Shown: positions 39,001-41,650 of the stretch, piece after piece
Layout of the letters: the number at the start of each line of letters is the position of its first letter
Numbering within the stretch: position 1 is the stretch's first letter
Assembly (NCBI GenBank): GCA_002633025.1
Contig: NMRB01000656.1
Coordinates: forward strand, 92,398-156,397
Reading direction: 5' to 3'
DNA length: 64,000 bases
Source: Notospermus geniculatus
Taxonomy: Eukaryota > Nemertea > Pilidiophora > Heteronemertea > Lineidae
The notes under the pieces: model-generated
Database searches by the model: none
The model's input: the letters and a program-made list of their open reading frames with translations, nothing else
What the model was told of the DNA's origin: nothing
Position numbers and translations under genes: made by a program

Positions 39001-39848
39001 GCCTCGCTGCATTGAATTCAGAAAGTGCTTACGTCCTCCGACGTTAGCGTAGTGAAAAATGTACTGTGGTCTATCTGAATACATTAGGGCTCTGCCTGCA
39101 GTTTTTTCAATGTGTGCTGAAATCTAGGGCTTGGTTCTTTGAAGTACGTATCAGGCAAGTATTTTGGGGACCTTCACGAGGCTATGAGACCTATACCTGC
39201 ACTCTCCTAACACTTTGAAAATATCGTAAAATTCAATACAGTGAGGCTTTAAAATCATACGTCATTCGTATACGATGTCCATCATGGACTTTGTGTGTGA
39301 AAAACCTCCATACTGTGGATCCACCAGCAAATAGGGACGTCCCCTATTAAACGCCTGCCAAATGACACCATGCGTCATACAGTGTCAGTGTAGATGGTTT
39401 GCAGCTAATGTCCCCATTTGGCGAGGACCAAACCTAATGTCCACAATTGGCCCGTTTGTGATGGCTCTCTTATTTCTATACCAACCAACTGGGGACATAG
39501 GGCCATCTTCATGTACATAAAGCACTGGAGGCGATCAAAAACTTACTTCAATGAAAACTCTTTGATCAAAGTGAGAAAATTGGGCCTGCTGCTATTTATA
39601 GCAGACAACTGTGTGGGGTAGACCACCTTCGTGTATTGCACTTTTCATAAGCTACAACTGCTCAACCACCTCCAGTGTAATTTATTTCTAGTATACCAAC
39701 CTGATCTCCGCGGTGTCCCCATTTCGTTCCAGCGCCGCCATTCTGCTATCAACTTCAGCAGAGCGAAGAGAACGGTTATCCCGACAATGAACAGCCATAA
39801 CCAGGCAAAAATCACGCCGTCAAGTAACGAATTGTCCCAGAAAATCAT
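1..39848 (-). CDS. Giant obscurin/UNC-89-like RhoGEF scaffold with N-terminal transmembrane anchor (31 exons, 3' partial)
   Basis: Thirty-one exons on the minus strand join with matching phase at every intron and give about 2,245 residues before the window ends. Approximate order: TM helix (11-31), Ig1 (50-142), acidic linker (143-300), Ig2 (302-400), Ig3 (410-502), SH3-1 (545-602), Ser-rich linker, SH3-2 (678-735), DH (773-965), PH (970-1085), Ig4 to Ig11 (about 1155-1953), Fn3-1 to Fn3-3 (1954 onward). Known family members (vertebrate obscurin, nematode and fly UNC-89) are giant sarcomeric M-band scaffolds that activate Rho GTPases through DH-PH and often end in kinase domains; such a kinase would lie left of this window. 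The start ATG (39,848) has A at -3 and an in-frame TAA 24 bases upstream. The TM anchor and double SH3 make strict orthology uncertain; a divergent titin/Trio-like relative is the alternative. Confidence 0.87.
154..200 (+). repeat. Fold-back family A, terminal fragment
   Basis: One end of family A (terminus AAGTATGATTCACCCTAAC in full copies), split by a short ACATACATGTAG insertion. Lies in the last intron seen (97-229). Confidence 0.7.
230..362 (-). CDS. Exon 30: first half of Fn3-3
   Basis: Residues 2170-2214. GPDAVKLSWPAAEVP then VVYSIEMK. Acceptor ATGCATCCAG, donor ATGAA|GTAAGT. Intron position matches that of Fn3-1. Confidence 0.84.
799..969. mobile_element. Fold-back family J element, copy 1
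   Basis: Arms begin ACATCCTGCGAAAGTCGGCC and are repeated inverted at the right end; the centre is TAGGCCTAG-rich. It ends 21 bases beyond the exon 29 donor. A second copy is at 8,307-8,465. Confidence 0.88.
996..1295 (-). CDS. Exon 29: Fn3-2 domain
   Basis: Residues 2070-2170. Complete Fn3 in one exon: DSVTLKWDEAKMP, WKPVAEDL, YTVGGLKPDEEYEFRVQP, NEHGQGKP. Acceptor TATTTTCTCAG, donor GGGGAG|GTGAGT. Confidence 0.92.
1666..1904 (-). CDS. Exon 28: second half of Fn3-1 and linker
   Basis: Residues 1990-2070. TTYTVNNLDPKKSYVFRVAA is the E-F loop and L-x-P-x-x-x-Y-x-F-R-V motif of Fn3 domains; YGISHTSPEL follows. The donor GCTC|GTGAGT was chosen because only its phase (1) fits exon 29. Confidence 0.86.
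1955..2217. mobile_element. Fold-back family B element, copy 1
   Basis: Near-perfect hairpin of ~260 bases with ends GGGAGTAAGAAATAAAAG and its complement; inner part alternates AATTTTTC and GAGAAATT words. Lies in the intron between exons 27 and 28. Confidence 0.9.
2279..2414. mobile_element. Fold-back element, TAAGGCTGATTCATACT ends
   Basis: Inverted ends TAAGGCTGATTCATACTC and GAGTATGAATCAGCCCTTA bracket ~100 GC-rich bases. Only copy seen here. Confidence 0.8.
2481..2589 (-). CDS. Exon 27: first half of Fn3-1
   Basis: Residues 1954-1990. ETIKLSWEPAE, the B-strand Trp of an Fn3 fold, then MYYNIDFR (C strand). Acceptor TTCTTTTCCAG, donor TTCAG|GTAAGG. Confidence 0.85.
3190..3360 (-). pseudogene. 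Relic of a LINE-type reverse transcriptase
   Basis: On the minus strand, one frame reads GVPQGSFLSPMLFLV, the reverse transcriptase block GVPQGS-L-P-LF, preceded in another frame by SLLNWFQDVSN, like the L-L-x-W-F-x-x-x-L-x-N segment that normally comes before it. Stops and frameshifts break both. Probably a dead non-LTR retrotransposon fragment. Confidence 0.62.
3637..4052. mobile_element. Fold-back element with ~75-base arms
   Basis: Left arm TCGTACCCAGAGATTCGTTA...CTCTGGAGACGGCTAG pairs with the right arm at 3,978-4,052. Central ~260 bases AT-rich and unpaired. Intron between exons 26 and 27. Confidence 0.82.
4334..4506 (-). CDS. Exon 26: second half of Ig11
   Basis: Residues 1896-1954. 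LKDGKELTPSTHF and DSGNYTCVAVNESGEVEA, a textbook I-set ending, followed by the hinge KVGPPNK into Fn3-1. Donor GGGC|GTAAGT. Confidence 0.88.
4565..4680. mobile_element. Short fold-back element, ACCGCACAGAAAGT ends
   Basis: Inverted ends ACCGCACAGAAAGTTTGATA and its complement around an AT-rich loop. Confidence 0.82.
4690..4929. mobile_element. Fold-back family B element, copy 2
   Basis: Left end truncated (begins at AAAGTGGAAAATAAGAAG); right end complete with TTTATTTCTTACTCCC. Confidence 0.88.
5001..5105 (-). CDS. Exon 25: first half of Ig11
   Basis: Residues 1861-1896. KPADCEVADGKTAKFVCTF and the core Trp at the exon end (SVKW). Acceptor CATTTTCAG, donor ATG|GTAAGT, phase 2. Confidence 0.86.
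5160..5284. mobile_element. Fold-back family I element, copy 1
   Basis: Ends CTAGTTCATACTTCCTC and GAGGAAGTATGATTCACC, with inner GGAACGAAAAATGCTTTCC. Fills most of the 245-base intron between exons 24 and 25. Confidence 0.75.
5351..5511 (-). CDS. Exon 24: second half of Ig10
   Basis: Residues 1808-1861. NVNISRDKDTYELTIVK and DSGEYTCTAKNNAGSASC. Same position in the Ig fold as exons 21-23, but ends after the domain in the basic run EEQKK at donor A|GTATGT. Confidence 0.88.
6156..6443 (-). CDS. Exon 23: second half of Ig9 and first half of Ig10
   Basis: Residues 1712-1807. Third 288-base exon. DVGDYCCSAKNSKG closes Ig9; CTFLCTVSGKPSPDVTW opens Ig10. Donor AAG|GTTCGT is weak but keeps frame with exon 24. 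Confidence 0.9.
6830..7008. mobile_element. Family E element, copy 1
   Basis: Terminus GCTGCTGTTACATAGAAATG, inverted at the right end as ATGTAGCAGC; inner GGTTACGGATGATTCGTGCC is the family mark in other copies. Intron between exons 22 and 23. Confidence 0.82.
7108..7395 (-). CDS. Exon 22: second half of Ig8 and first half of Ig9
   Basis: Residues 1616-1711. Again 288 bases and phase 0 to 0. DVGEYCCIAKNKAG closes Ig8 (adjacent cysteines); CTFECRISGNPQPQATW opens Ig9. Acceptor CTTTCCTTTAG, donor AAG|GTGGGC. Confidence 0.9.
7481..7675. mobile_element. Family E element, copy 2
   Basis: Same ends and core as the copy at 6,830; right terminus decayed. Intron between exons 21 and 22. Confidence 0.82.
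7989..8276 (-). CDS. Exon 21: second half of Ig7 and first half of Ig8
   Basis: Residues 1520-1615. Exactly 288 bases, phase 0 to 0. Ends Ig7 with EGGEYSCNAANKTG and begins Ig8 with CTFECVISGKPEPEVSW. One of three equal-sized, similar exons. Confidence 0.9.
8307..8465. mobile_element. Fold-back family J element, copy 2
   Basis: Ends ACATCCTGCGAAAGTCGGCC and the complement with one substitution. Lies just upstream of exon 21, in the intron after exon 20. Confidence 0.88.
8551..8981 (-). CDS. Exon 20: Ig6 complete and first half of Ig7
   Basis: Residues 1376-1519. Ig6 has LECRVDGNPEPDFAWF and DSGIYMCQMTNSAG. A short hinge leads into Ig7 strands FECNVTGNPKPEVTW, cut at EKVK by the intron. From here to exon 24 introns fall after the Ig core Trp, so exons are out of register with domains. 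Confidence 0.9.
9059..9481. mobile_element. Long-armed fold-back element, TATCGGGTGTCCC ends
   Basis: Arms of about 180 bases begin TATCGGGTGTCCCAAAAAAA and pair nearly end to end, including GAATTCATTGGA/TCCAATGAATTC and AGACTTGTTGAT. Occupies most of the intron between exons 19 and 20. Tc1/mariner-type non-autonomous element is a guess. Confidence 0.85.
9504..9679 (-). CDS. Exon 19: second half of Ig5
   Basis: Residues 1317-1376. LRNGEEIIARDRYKF, then YSLVIQDSKPEDSGVFTFIA; the second Cys position is Phe/Ile. Acceptor TTTTTTCAG, donor TCAG|GTATAC. Confidence 0.87.
9726..10048. mobile_element. Fold-back family A element, copy 2 (with duplicated left end)
   Basis: Full-length ~300-base element, ends AAGTATGATTCACCCTAAC and inverse. 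The left terminus occurs twice in tandem (9,726 and ~9,800). The right end abuts a family D element. Confidence 0.88.
10043..10181. mobile_element. Fold-back family D element, copy 1
   Basis: Hairpin with ATCAAACGATAAACGTAAAC and inverse; its left end is fused to the family A copy before it. 47 bases downstream of exon 18 donor side. Confidence 0.85.
10228..10420 (-). CDS. Exon 18: linker and first half of Ig5
   Basis: Residues 1253-1317. Another acidic linker (QMTSDGDYGTAASIASEEG) and then the Ig strands up to IDCSVLAYPEADIIW. Donor ATATG|GTTAGC. Confidence 0.85.
10448..10545. repeat. Family E fragment, copy 3
   Basis: Left half only (GGCCGCTGGTTGAAAGGAATG, then TTCAAAATCAAATCACAAAA). Upstream of exon 18. 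Confidence 0.6.
10612..10838. repeat. Minisatellite, ~38-42-bp unit, about 6 copies
   Basis: Unit built from GGTCAAGGTATAAGGTCCTC and GGTTGGTATTTATTATTACG. Ends 43 bases from the exon 17 donor. Confidence 0.92.
10881..11270 (-). CDS. Exon 17: acidic/Tyr-rich linker and Ig4
   Basis: Residues 1123-1253. Opens with a Ser/Thr/Tyr/Asp-rich stretch (SYESDISTQDTASYHTALDY), then a full Ig domain: FECVVVG, ITWYKDSVPL, DDSGIFTVSA. The second Cys is replaced by Val/Ser. Ends GATG|GTAGGT. Confidence 0.88.
11365..11680. mobile_element. Fold-back element with ~40-base arms
   Basis: TATAGTACGTTTGAGCCATC and CTGGAGCTCGATGGGCG on the left return inverted at 11,643-11,680. Followed at once by a SINE. Confidence 0.75.
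11680..11955 (+). mobile_element. tRNA-derived SINE
   Basis: Head carries a B box (GGTTCGAATCC) and a degraded A box; the body has GTGTATAAATGGGTACC and TGAGCAGCTCATCTGAG. Tail AACTTTAACTTTAAA. Intron between exons 16 and 17. Confidence 0.75.
12056..12166. mobile_element. Fold-back family I element, copy 2
   Basis: Ends CAATTCATACTTCCTCGCC and GGGAAGTATGAATTGG around a 70-base centre. Confidence 0.8.
12171..12299. repeat. Minisatellite, 26-bp unit, 5 copies
   Basis: Unit GAACTAGTCCCGAAAGAGGG plus ATTAGT; copies differ at one or two positions. Ends 30 bases from the exon 16 donor. Confidence 0.95.
12335..12638 (-). CDS. Exon 16: PH domain, C-terminal half, and Pro/Ser linker
   Basis: Residues 1022-1123. 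Strands KFELWYALPTAEKVTFEA and the C-terminal helix with invariant Trp (KQAWVMDLRKLM) finish the PH domain. A basic SPPSPKKK linker follows. The acceptor is only ~15 bases from the end of a fold-back element. Confidence 0.88.
12654..13043. mobile_element. Fold-back family C element, copy 1
   Basis: Ends GTGAGGTTTCGCAAATCTG and inverse; centre has the palindromic CCACTTCATAGATACAAAGTGG. Its left end is 15 bases from the exon 16 acceptor. Confidence 0.92.
13046..13156. mobile_element. Fold-back family C, left-end fragment
   Basis: Begins TAGTGAGGTTTCGCAAACCTG head-to-tail after the full copy and stops after ACCACAAATATC, as in the first quarter of full copies. Confidence 0.85.
13189..13453. 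mobile_element. Fold-back family I element, copy 3, with nested fold-back
   Basis: Outer ends CCAATTCATACTTCCCAGC and AGAAGTATGAATTGG. Inside (13,313-13,432) is another hairpin with TTTGCGCTTGTTCGTTTCC and inverse. Ends 48 bases from exon 15. Confidence 0.82.
13501..13650 (-). CDS. Exon 15: PH domain, N-terminal half
   Basis: Residues 972-1021. Beta-strand pattern RHCLLFPDRIVMVKCKRP (the h-L-F-x-D-x-l-l-h-x-K strand pair of PH domains after DH), ending YKGTIN. Acceptor CAATTTCAG, donor AAT|GTAAGT, phase 0. Confidence 0.87.
13745..14106. mobile_element. Family E element, copy 4, split by family G insertion
   Basis: Left part 13,745-13,805 and right part from ~14,030 (GGTTACGGATGATTCGTGCC to AACAGCGG) match other family E copies; the middle is the family G element. 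Confidence 0.78.
13806..14022. mobile_element. Family G element, copy 1 (nested in family E)
   Basis: Ends CATTGTTTATTTACATT and AACGTAAACAATGAAGTC; core TTGTGAGTAATTTGTTAGTG and GGCATGCCCCTCCAGAAAT. Related copies at 16,360 and 25,741. Confidence 0.8.
14120..14349. mobile_element. Fold-back family A element, copy 3
   Basis: Complete ends in the opposite orientation to the 9,726 copy. Ends 15 bases from the exon 14 donor. Confidence 0.9.
14371..14631 (-). CDS. Exon 14: DH domain, conserved region 3 and C-terminal helices
   Basis: Residues 885-971. The segment RKPRDRLKKYESLLKDFLR matches the DH signature P-x-x-R-x-x-x-Y-x-x-L-L-x-x-l that forms the exchange surface. Exons 12-14 total ~198 residues, a normal DH length. 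Donor CAT|GTGAGT. Confidence 0.9.
14686..14775. repeat. 36-bp splice-donor repeat, minor array (2 copies)
   Basis: Two units of the array described at 15,236-15,594, here in the intron downstream of exon 13. Confidence 0.88.
14911..15073 (-). CDS. Exon 13: DH domain, middle
   Basis: Residues 830-884. Contains SSIGETFMKMESRFNEY and YLKARPQAEMFL, matching the conserved region 2 layout (i-G-x-x-F-x-x-x-x-x-x-f-x-x-Y). Donor GAG|GTTAGT. Donor-bearing 36-bp repeats occur in the introns on both sides. Confidence 0.88.
15236..15594. repeat. 36-bp minisatellite built from the exon 12 end and its 5' splice site (~10 copies)
   Basis: Plus-strand unit CGACTTACTCATTATGGAAG plus TGATAAAGATCATACA. On the gene strand each unit reads CTTTATCACTTCCATAATGA|GTAAGTC. 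The right-most copy (15,559-15,594) is the true end of exon 12 and its donor; the rest run into the intron. One copy (near 15,460) is shortened. Confidence 0.93.
15568..15738 (-). CDS. Exon 12: DH (RhoGEF) domain, first helices
   Basis: Residues 773-830. Starts YALTELLESERDYVKDL, the conserved region 1 of Dbl-homology domains (E-L-x-x-S-E-x-x-Y-V-x-D-L), which contacts switch I of Rho-family GTPases. The donor CGA|GTAAGT lies inside a 36-bp tandem repeat. Confidence 0.9.
15862..16359. other. Assembly gap (498 N)
   Basis: Unknown bases inside the intron between the SH3-2 and DH exons. The flanks are repeat sequence: a T-rich run on the left and a family-G fragment on the right. Flanking exons join in phase, so no exon need be hidden here. 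Confidence 0.98.
16360..16475. repeat. Family G fragment, copy 2, at gap edge
   Basis: Matches family G (AGAGGGGCATGCCACCAACA, AATTACTCACAAGACAAAG) in reverse orientation; the rest is lost in the N run. Confidence 0.75.
16538..16600. repeat. Family E fragment, copy 5
   Basis: Right half only: ATTACGGATGATTCGTGCC through GAGCTCCTATGT. Together with the family G fragment this repeats the nesting seen at 13,745-14,106. Confidence 0.72.
16689..16984 (-). CDS. Exon 11: second SH3 domain and link to the DH
   Basis: Residues 675-773. Complete SH3 fold: YVAIAEYSPP (ALYDY position), LTEGQFVYVLD, RWFIQTK and GWVPPCYLEKK. A ~35-residue charged linker then leads to the DH. Ends AG in phase 2; the DH exon across the sequencing gap begins in the matching phase to give KRRYALTELLESERDYV. 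Confidence 0.87.
17030..17334. mobile_element. Fold-back element with AAGGGTGCTCTGGTTCGAA ends
   Basis: Ends TAAGGGTGCTCTGGTTCGAA and TTCGAACTAGAGCACCTTTA; arms continue through GTAAACATTACGG. Fills most of the intron between exons 10 and 11. Confidence 0.85.
17416..17549 (-). CDS. Exon 10: Ser/Asp/Arg-rich linker between the SH3 domains
   Basis: Residues 630-674. Low-complexity phospho-acceptor-like segment: basic DRRRGKLSRSPSKRT, then acidic SSEGGDSSEDEDK, the latter resembling casein-kinase-2 sites (inference). No fold recognised. Confidence 0.8.
17640..17925 (+). mobile_element. tRNA-derived SINE with AAATAC tail
   Basis: Head has A box TAGCCGAGTGGTT and B box GGTTCGAATCC at tRNA spacing (Leu/Ser-like); the body is unrelated to tRNA; tail is repeated CAAATA. 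Full length, ~285 bases, intron between exons 9 and 10. Confidence 0.88.
17969..18089 (-). CDS. Exon 9: first SH3 domain, C-terminal end, and linker
   Basis: Residues 590-630. Begins ICKVPSNLLIP, which fits the G-x-V-P-S-N-Y-l motif closing an SH3 fold (the usual Gly is Cys). A polar linker follows. Donor GCAG|GTAAGC. Confidence 0.8.
18463..18606 (-). CDS. Exon 8: first SH3 domain, N-terminal half
   Basis: Residues 542-589. SH3 pattern: AYTD in the RT-loop position, then EILLNEGEVIEVLDQ and ELWLVRKQ, matching the E-L-x-l-x-x-G-E and W motifs of SH3 folds. Donor AAG|GTAAGA. Confidence 0.8.
18627..18798. mobile_element. Fold-back element with ~60-base arms
   Basis: Arms start TTAAAGCTGAACTGCATGAA and are nearly perfect through GACGAGCAAGAGAAA. 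Begins 21 bases upstream of exon 8. Confidence 0.9.
18831..19085. mobile_element. Fold-back family A element, copy 4
   Basis: Right terminus truncated after CCCATGTTGAAGTTG. Confidence 0.85.
19412..19800. repeat. 11-bp minisatellite, ~35 copies
   Basis: Unit TCATCTGATTA / TCATCCGATTT, varying C/T and A/T at fixed positions, with one ambiguous base at 19,562. Intron between exons 7 and 8. Confidence 0.96.
19936..20051 (-). CDS. Exon 7: linker between Ig3 and SH3-1
   Basis: Residues 503-541. Short acidic, probably helical linker (DYDLAVIEKLSPLIYEEMA). No known domain. Acceptor TATTGCAG, donor GAG|GTAATT, in phase with both neighbours. Confidence 0.75.
20104..20321. mobile_element. Fold-back element, GGGCCCAGTTCCTGAAAC ends
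   Basis: Inverted ends GGGCCCAGTTCCTGAAAC and GTTTCAGGAACTGGGCCC; inner arms GCTAACG-rich. Starts 53 bases upstream of exon 7. Confidence 0.88.
20372..20869. mobile_element. Fold-back family A element, copy 5, interrupted by family K
   Basis: Both termini intact; about 225 extra bases between CAGCCTATAGC and AGCAAACACTCC are a family K insertion. Confidence 0.9.
20507..20731. mobile_element. Fold-back family K element, copy 1 (nested)
   Basis: Ends AGCCTGGGTCACAAATGCC and TATGTGACCTAGGCT; inner CGCCGTACGGTCGCCGTACG is a run of CGTACG palindromes. Second copy at 27,605. Confidence 0.88.
20888..21118. mobile_element. Family E element, copy 6
   Basis: Both ends present (GGCTGCTGTTACATAGAAAT; CCTATGTAACAGCAGCC), with a ~40-base insert near the left. 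Confidence 0.85.
21235..21432 (-). CDS. Exon 6: remainder of Ig3
   Basis: Residues 437-503. Core Trp in TVTWFREGKVL and D-A-G-E-Y-T-C near the end. Acceptor TCTTTTAG, donor GAAG|GTAAAT, phase 1 on both sides. Confidence 0.88.
21603..21864. mobile_element. Fold-back family A element, copy 6
   Basis: Complete element in reverse orientation, followed by an extra terminal copy to 21,925. Confidence 0.88.
21928..22195. mobile_element. Fold-back family A element, copy 7
   Basis: Complete, forward orientation, tail to tail with copy 6 and sharing TTACATGTAA between them. Confidence 0.9.
22562..22829. mobile_element. Fold-back family A element, copy 8
   Basis: Complete; right end 11 bases from the exon 5 donor. 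Confidence 0.9.
22847..23066 (-). CDS. Exon 5: end of Ig2 and start of Ig3
   Basis: Residues 364-437. Finishes Ig2 with DAGEYTITAINPDG, where the usual second Cys is Thr/Ile, then a Lys-rich hinge (MGKDIKDKTVKKPP) and the first strands of Ig3 up to LWCIVSG. Donor TCGG|GTAAGT. Confidence 0.86.
23099..23155. repeat. Family A terminal fragment
   Basis: Only the first ~55 bases of family A, within the 165-base intron between exons 4 and 5. Confidence 0.8.
23232..23332 (-). CDS. Exon 4: middle of Ig2
   Basis: Residues 330-363. Carries the Ig core tryptophan (VPDVSWFKDGEPV) and strands D/E (MFSLEV). It lies after a 10.4-kb intron. Donor GAG|GTAGGT. Confidence 0.85.
23990..24410. repeat. ~30-bp minisatellite interrupted by a fold-back insert
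   Basis: Unit AATACTAAATGCTTAGAAAA plus TGTTGATTTTC, about six copies. The insert at ~24,137-24,305 has ends GGAAAACCCGTCG and CGACGGGTTTTCC. Confidence 0.88.
24847..25110. mobile_element. Fold-back family A element, copy 9
   Basis: Complete element inside the large intron; both terminal repeats present. Confidence 0.9.
25515..25740. mobile_element. Fold-back family B element, copy 3
   Basis: Left end complete; right end stops at TATTTCCACTT, where a family G element begins. Confidence 0.85.
25741..25885. mobile_element. Family G element, copy 3
   Basis: GAGTAATTTGTTTGTGGCAC through GAATGTAAACAATGAAC; its missing first part (CATTGTTTATTTACATTC) sits on the other side of the family B copy at ~25,497, so B inserted into G. 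Confidence 0.82.
26105..26366. mobile_element. Fold-back family B element, copy 4
   Basis: Near-perfect full-length hairpin with both GGGAGTAA/TTACTCCC ends. Confidence 0.92.
27605..27842. mobile_element. Fold-back family K element, copy 2
   Basis: Reverse-orientation copy of 20,507-20,731, highly similar over its whole length. Confidence 0.92.
28020..28200. mobile_element. Family E element, copy 7
   Basis: Reverse orientation; ends TAGGAGCTCATTTTT and ATGTAACAGCAGCC. Confidence 0.85.
28990..29760. repeat. ~62-bp minisatellite, about 11 copies, with nested fold-back
   Basis: Unit contains TTCGTTGCCTAACATCTTTT and GGTTTCTAAAAGAAAGTAAA. A hairpin with TTTGCGCTTTGCACTTG and inverse sits inside at about 29,193-29,342. 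Copies drift toward the right end. Confidence 0.93.
30379..30535. mobile_element. Fold-back family D element, copy 2
   Basis: Ends TAGGGAGGTTTAGAAATC and GATTTCTAAACCTCCCTA, with TA at both borders as for a TA target duplication. Confidence 0.92.
32128..32328. mobile_element. Family E element, copy 8
   Basis: Full-length with GCTGCTGTTACATATACAG and GGTTACGGATGATTCGTGCC; right end worn. Confidence 0.82.
33154..33657. mobile_element. Fold-back family C element, copy 2, with SINE insertion
   Basis: Full ~500-base copy with both ends (GTGAGGTTTCGCAAATCTG); the SINE fragment at 33,430-33,530 interrupts the right arm. Ends 46 bases from exon 3 donor. Confidence 0.9.
33430..33530 (-). mobile_element. 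SINE head fragment (tRNA-like, minus strand)
   Basis: On the minus strand: GGGTTCGATTCTGGTAGGA, a B-box-like sequence, with a tRNA-like upstream half. A related piece without the box is near 15,170-15,215 (AAACGGGTTTCTAAGGCG). Confidence 0.55.
33704..34264 (-). CDS. Exon 3: acidic linker and start of Ig2
   Basis: Residues 143-330, the largest exon seen. The first ~155 residues are rich in Glu, Asp, Ser and Gly with no recognisable fold, including the acidic run GEDDEFERLLALAEDGFA; likely disordered or short helical. The last ~28 residues begin an Ig domain (PAIVMEIPANICVKEGET, then IKCRIA). Acceptor TTCTTCCAG, donor GCAG|GTAGGC. Confidence 0.85.
35089..35360. mobile_element. Fold-back family I element, copy 4, with nested fold-back
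   Basis: Outer ends CCAATTCATACTTCCTCGCC and GAGAAGTATGATTTAGC. A second hairpin at 35,162-35,311 has ends GGTGACAGACTGGCGCG and inverse. Confidence 0.87.
35369..35576. mobile_element. Family E element, copy 9
   Basis: Reverse orientation; contains ATAATCCGTAACCTGAAGAA and both worn ends. Confidence 0.83.
35625..35779. mobile_element. Fold-back family D element, copy 3
   Basis: Complete hairpin, ends AGGGAGGTTTAGAAATCAAA and inverse. Confidence 0.92.
35977..36123. mobile_element. Fold-back element, CCAGGGGTAGCGAGCAT ends
   Basis: Almost perfect hairpin; arms ~65 bases with CCTACGTCAGGCCTAA, short loop GAGGATAGGGCAT. Confidence 0.92.
36294..36383. repeat. Family E fragment, copy 10
   Basis: Right third of family E in reverse (GATTTTTAATGGAAGACGAG to ATGTAACAGTAG). 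Confidence 0.65.
36475..36650. repeat. Dispersed repeat family H, copy 1
   Basis: GGAGCAGTCAGTC, TTGCCAAAAGATGGCAG and ACACCTATTGGTCAACT are shared in order with 54,250 and 58,917. Ends are short inverted GGAGC/GAGCTCC. Confidence 0.88.
36669..36829. repeat. Family B half element
   Basis: Left arm and part of the centre only; sequence stops matching after GCGATATTTCTCAA. Confidence 0.87.
37735..38013 (-). CDS. Exon 2: Ig1 domain
   Basis: Residues 50-143. A complete I-set Ig domain in one exon: core Cys in FECQV, Trp in IQWFRDD, and D-x-G-x-Y-x-C as DDGCYTCRAENSEG. Acceptor CGCTTCAG, donor AAAG|GTATGT, phase 1 in and out. Confidence 0.88.
38014..39700. other. 1.7-kb intron between exons 1 and 2
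   Basis: No exon or strong repeat recognised. Around 39,305-39,390 a degenerate stretch (ACTGTGGATCCACC, GGGACGTCCCCTATT) resembles 590-680, suggesting an old repeat. Confidence 0.6.
39701..39848 (-). CDS. Exon 1: initiator Met and transmembrane signal anchor
   Basis: Residues 1-49. About 21 uninterrupted hydrophobic residues (11-31, including WLWLFIVGITVLFALL) are followed by a basic patch (K32, R38, R39, R46, R47). By the positive-inside rule the C-terminal side should be cytosolic, which suits the SH3, DH and PH domains that follow. It ends in phase 1 at CAG|GTTGGT, and the next Ig exon starts in exactly the matching phase. It is 1.7 kb upstream of that exon, so the join is inferred from phase, strand and order rather than shown by a transcript. 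Confidence 0.7.
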
Positions 39849-41650
39849 TGTCCATGTCCTCCATGTGACTTAGTATCCATATCTAGCTGCGGAGGCCAAA
39901 TGCAGATCGAAAAATCCTTGGTATCCAAATGATAATGTTTGATTATTCAAATAATTGTATGCAACAGGCGTCCGAAAATATACGAATATACGTAAAGTGC
40001 ATTGCATGTGGATGTTCTCATTAACTTATCAATGAAATTGCCAACAACTGTTCGCAAAGTGCAGAATGTGCGGTAAATAGCCTTGAAGCAAATGAATTTG
40101 ATAATAAAGCAGTAGCGAAAGAGTTAGATACGAAACAATGACACTCTCACGGGAGACGAAATATTCACAGGACGAAACGGTGTTCTTTGCAATGTATCTC
40201 TCTACATGTATTTCCTTGTTGCTTGTTCAGCAGAACTTGTGTGATGCCTTCGTTCACTTTGGCCTTTCTTGAGCAGTATTCTAGGTACATGTACATTCTT
40301 CGTCTACCTTGAAGCACACGTTTCGTACAAGTGAAGATACTTGTAGATCGGCAAGTTGTTTTGGCATGTTAACATTTTAGCATTGCATGAATGGCAGAAG
40401 CGTCTTGCCAGACATACAAATAAAATGTCTGAGATGGCGGGTTCGGTGAACTGGATTGGTGCAACAAGAAAAAGGAGGCATTCTGAGATGAGATCAAATT
40501 CAAAATCAAATTAGAGCTTTTCCGAGTGAACTTTAAAATAAAGCGACGCAAATGTACACCTGAAAATGGCCAGGGGGATCTGAGGTGAACTACAAAATAA
40601 AATGATTTACGTAGATCTAATTTGGTAGATGGGGTATTCAGAGGTGAACTACGTGAATGATTTATATCTATATGTATTGGCACATAGGGTATTCGGAGGT
40701 GAACAACAAAACAGTGGCGGACTTATGGCGGCAGAGTGCTTGGGAAACGTATGGGGGTGGGCTTTCCGGAAATCCTGGATCCGCCCCTGCAAAATGTAAT
40801 GATTTAGATCATTCACTGCTGAATGGGCGGGGGGGGGGAGGTGATGTCCAGAATGAGCGCACACATGTATCCCACATTTCCCAAACTGGTGACTTCTGGT
40901 TTCAAATTGCCACAAGGCATACACGTAAATATTTTTTTGTGTCCATATCATAGAAAAGTAATTCATCCTCAGCATTTTCCTAGAGGGTGTTCAAATTTAC
41001 CCCGTTGTTCAAAGTTAACCCGGACAACGGTATTCAGGTAATGCAAATCGTAGTGGTGGTGGCACAAAAGAACGATTGATTGAAATTAAACAGCAACAAA
41101 GGGGCCTACCGTACCAATTTCTTGCATATATCCTATTTTTGCATTTCAGGAAATTTCCATATCCCAAGTAGTAAATCCAAAGGAAAAAAATGAGGATTGA
41201 TACTAAGATTACGAATCCTTTCCTCAAAGTAATTCACAGAGAAACATCGTGCTGTCGTTCAGGCCTTAGAAAAACTAGGGGCCTTGCAAATCGTTTCCAT
41301 GTCAAAACAAGTCTAAGTTCAACAATCTATCCCAGCAGTCCTGCAGAATTCATAAATCGTAAAGACCTTGTCGATTCTCAGAACATGTTTGCCCACAAGC
41401 TTCAACTCATTGATCCATAATCATGTATTAATGCTAACATCATTTGATTGGTAGGCTAAAGATTGCTATGCTACAGTGTAGACGTGTGTGTGGTAACCTC
41501 GGCACTCACCAAAGCCTCACATTGCCTCCTCATGTTCCCCACCTGGATTTATGTTCCATGTAAATTTCTCCCACTTTTTTCAGACCCGGTAGAGTGAGAT
41601 TGATATCAAAGCAATACTTTGTTAATTTCAAGTCTCTACCTAGATGTGGT

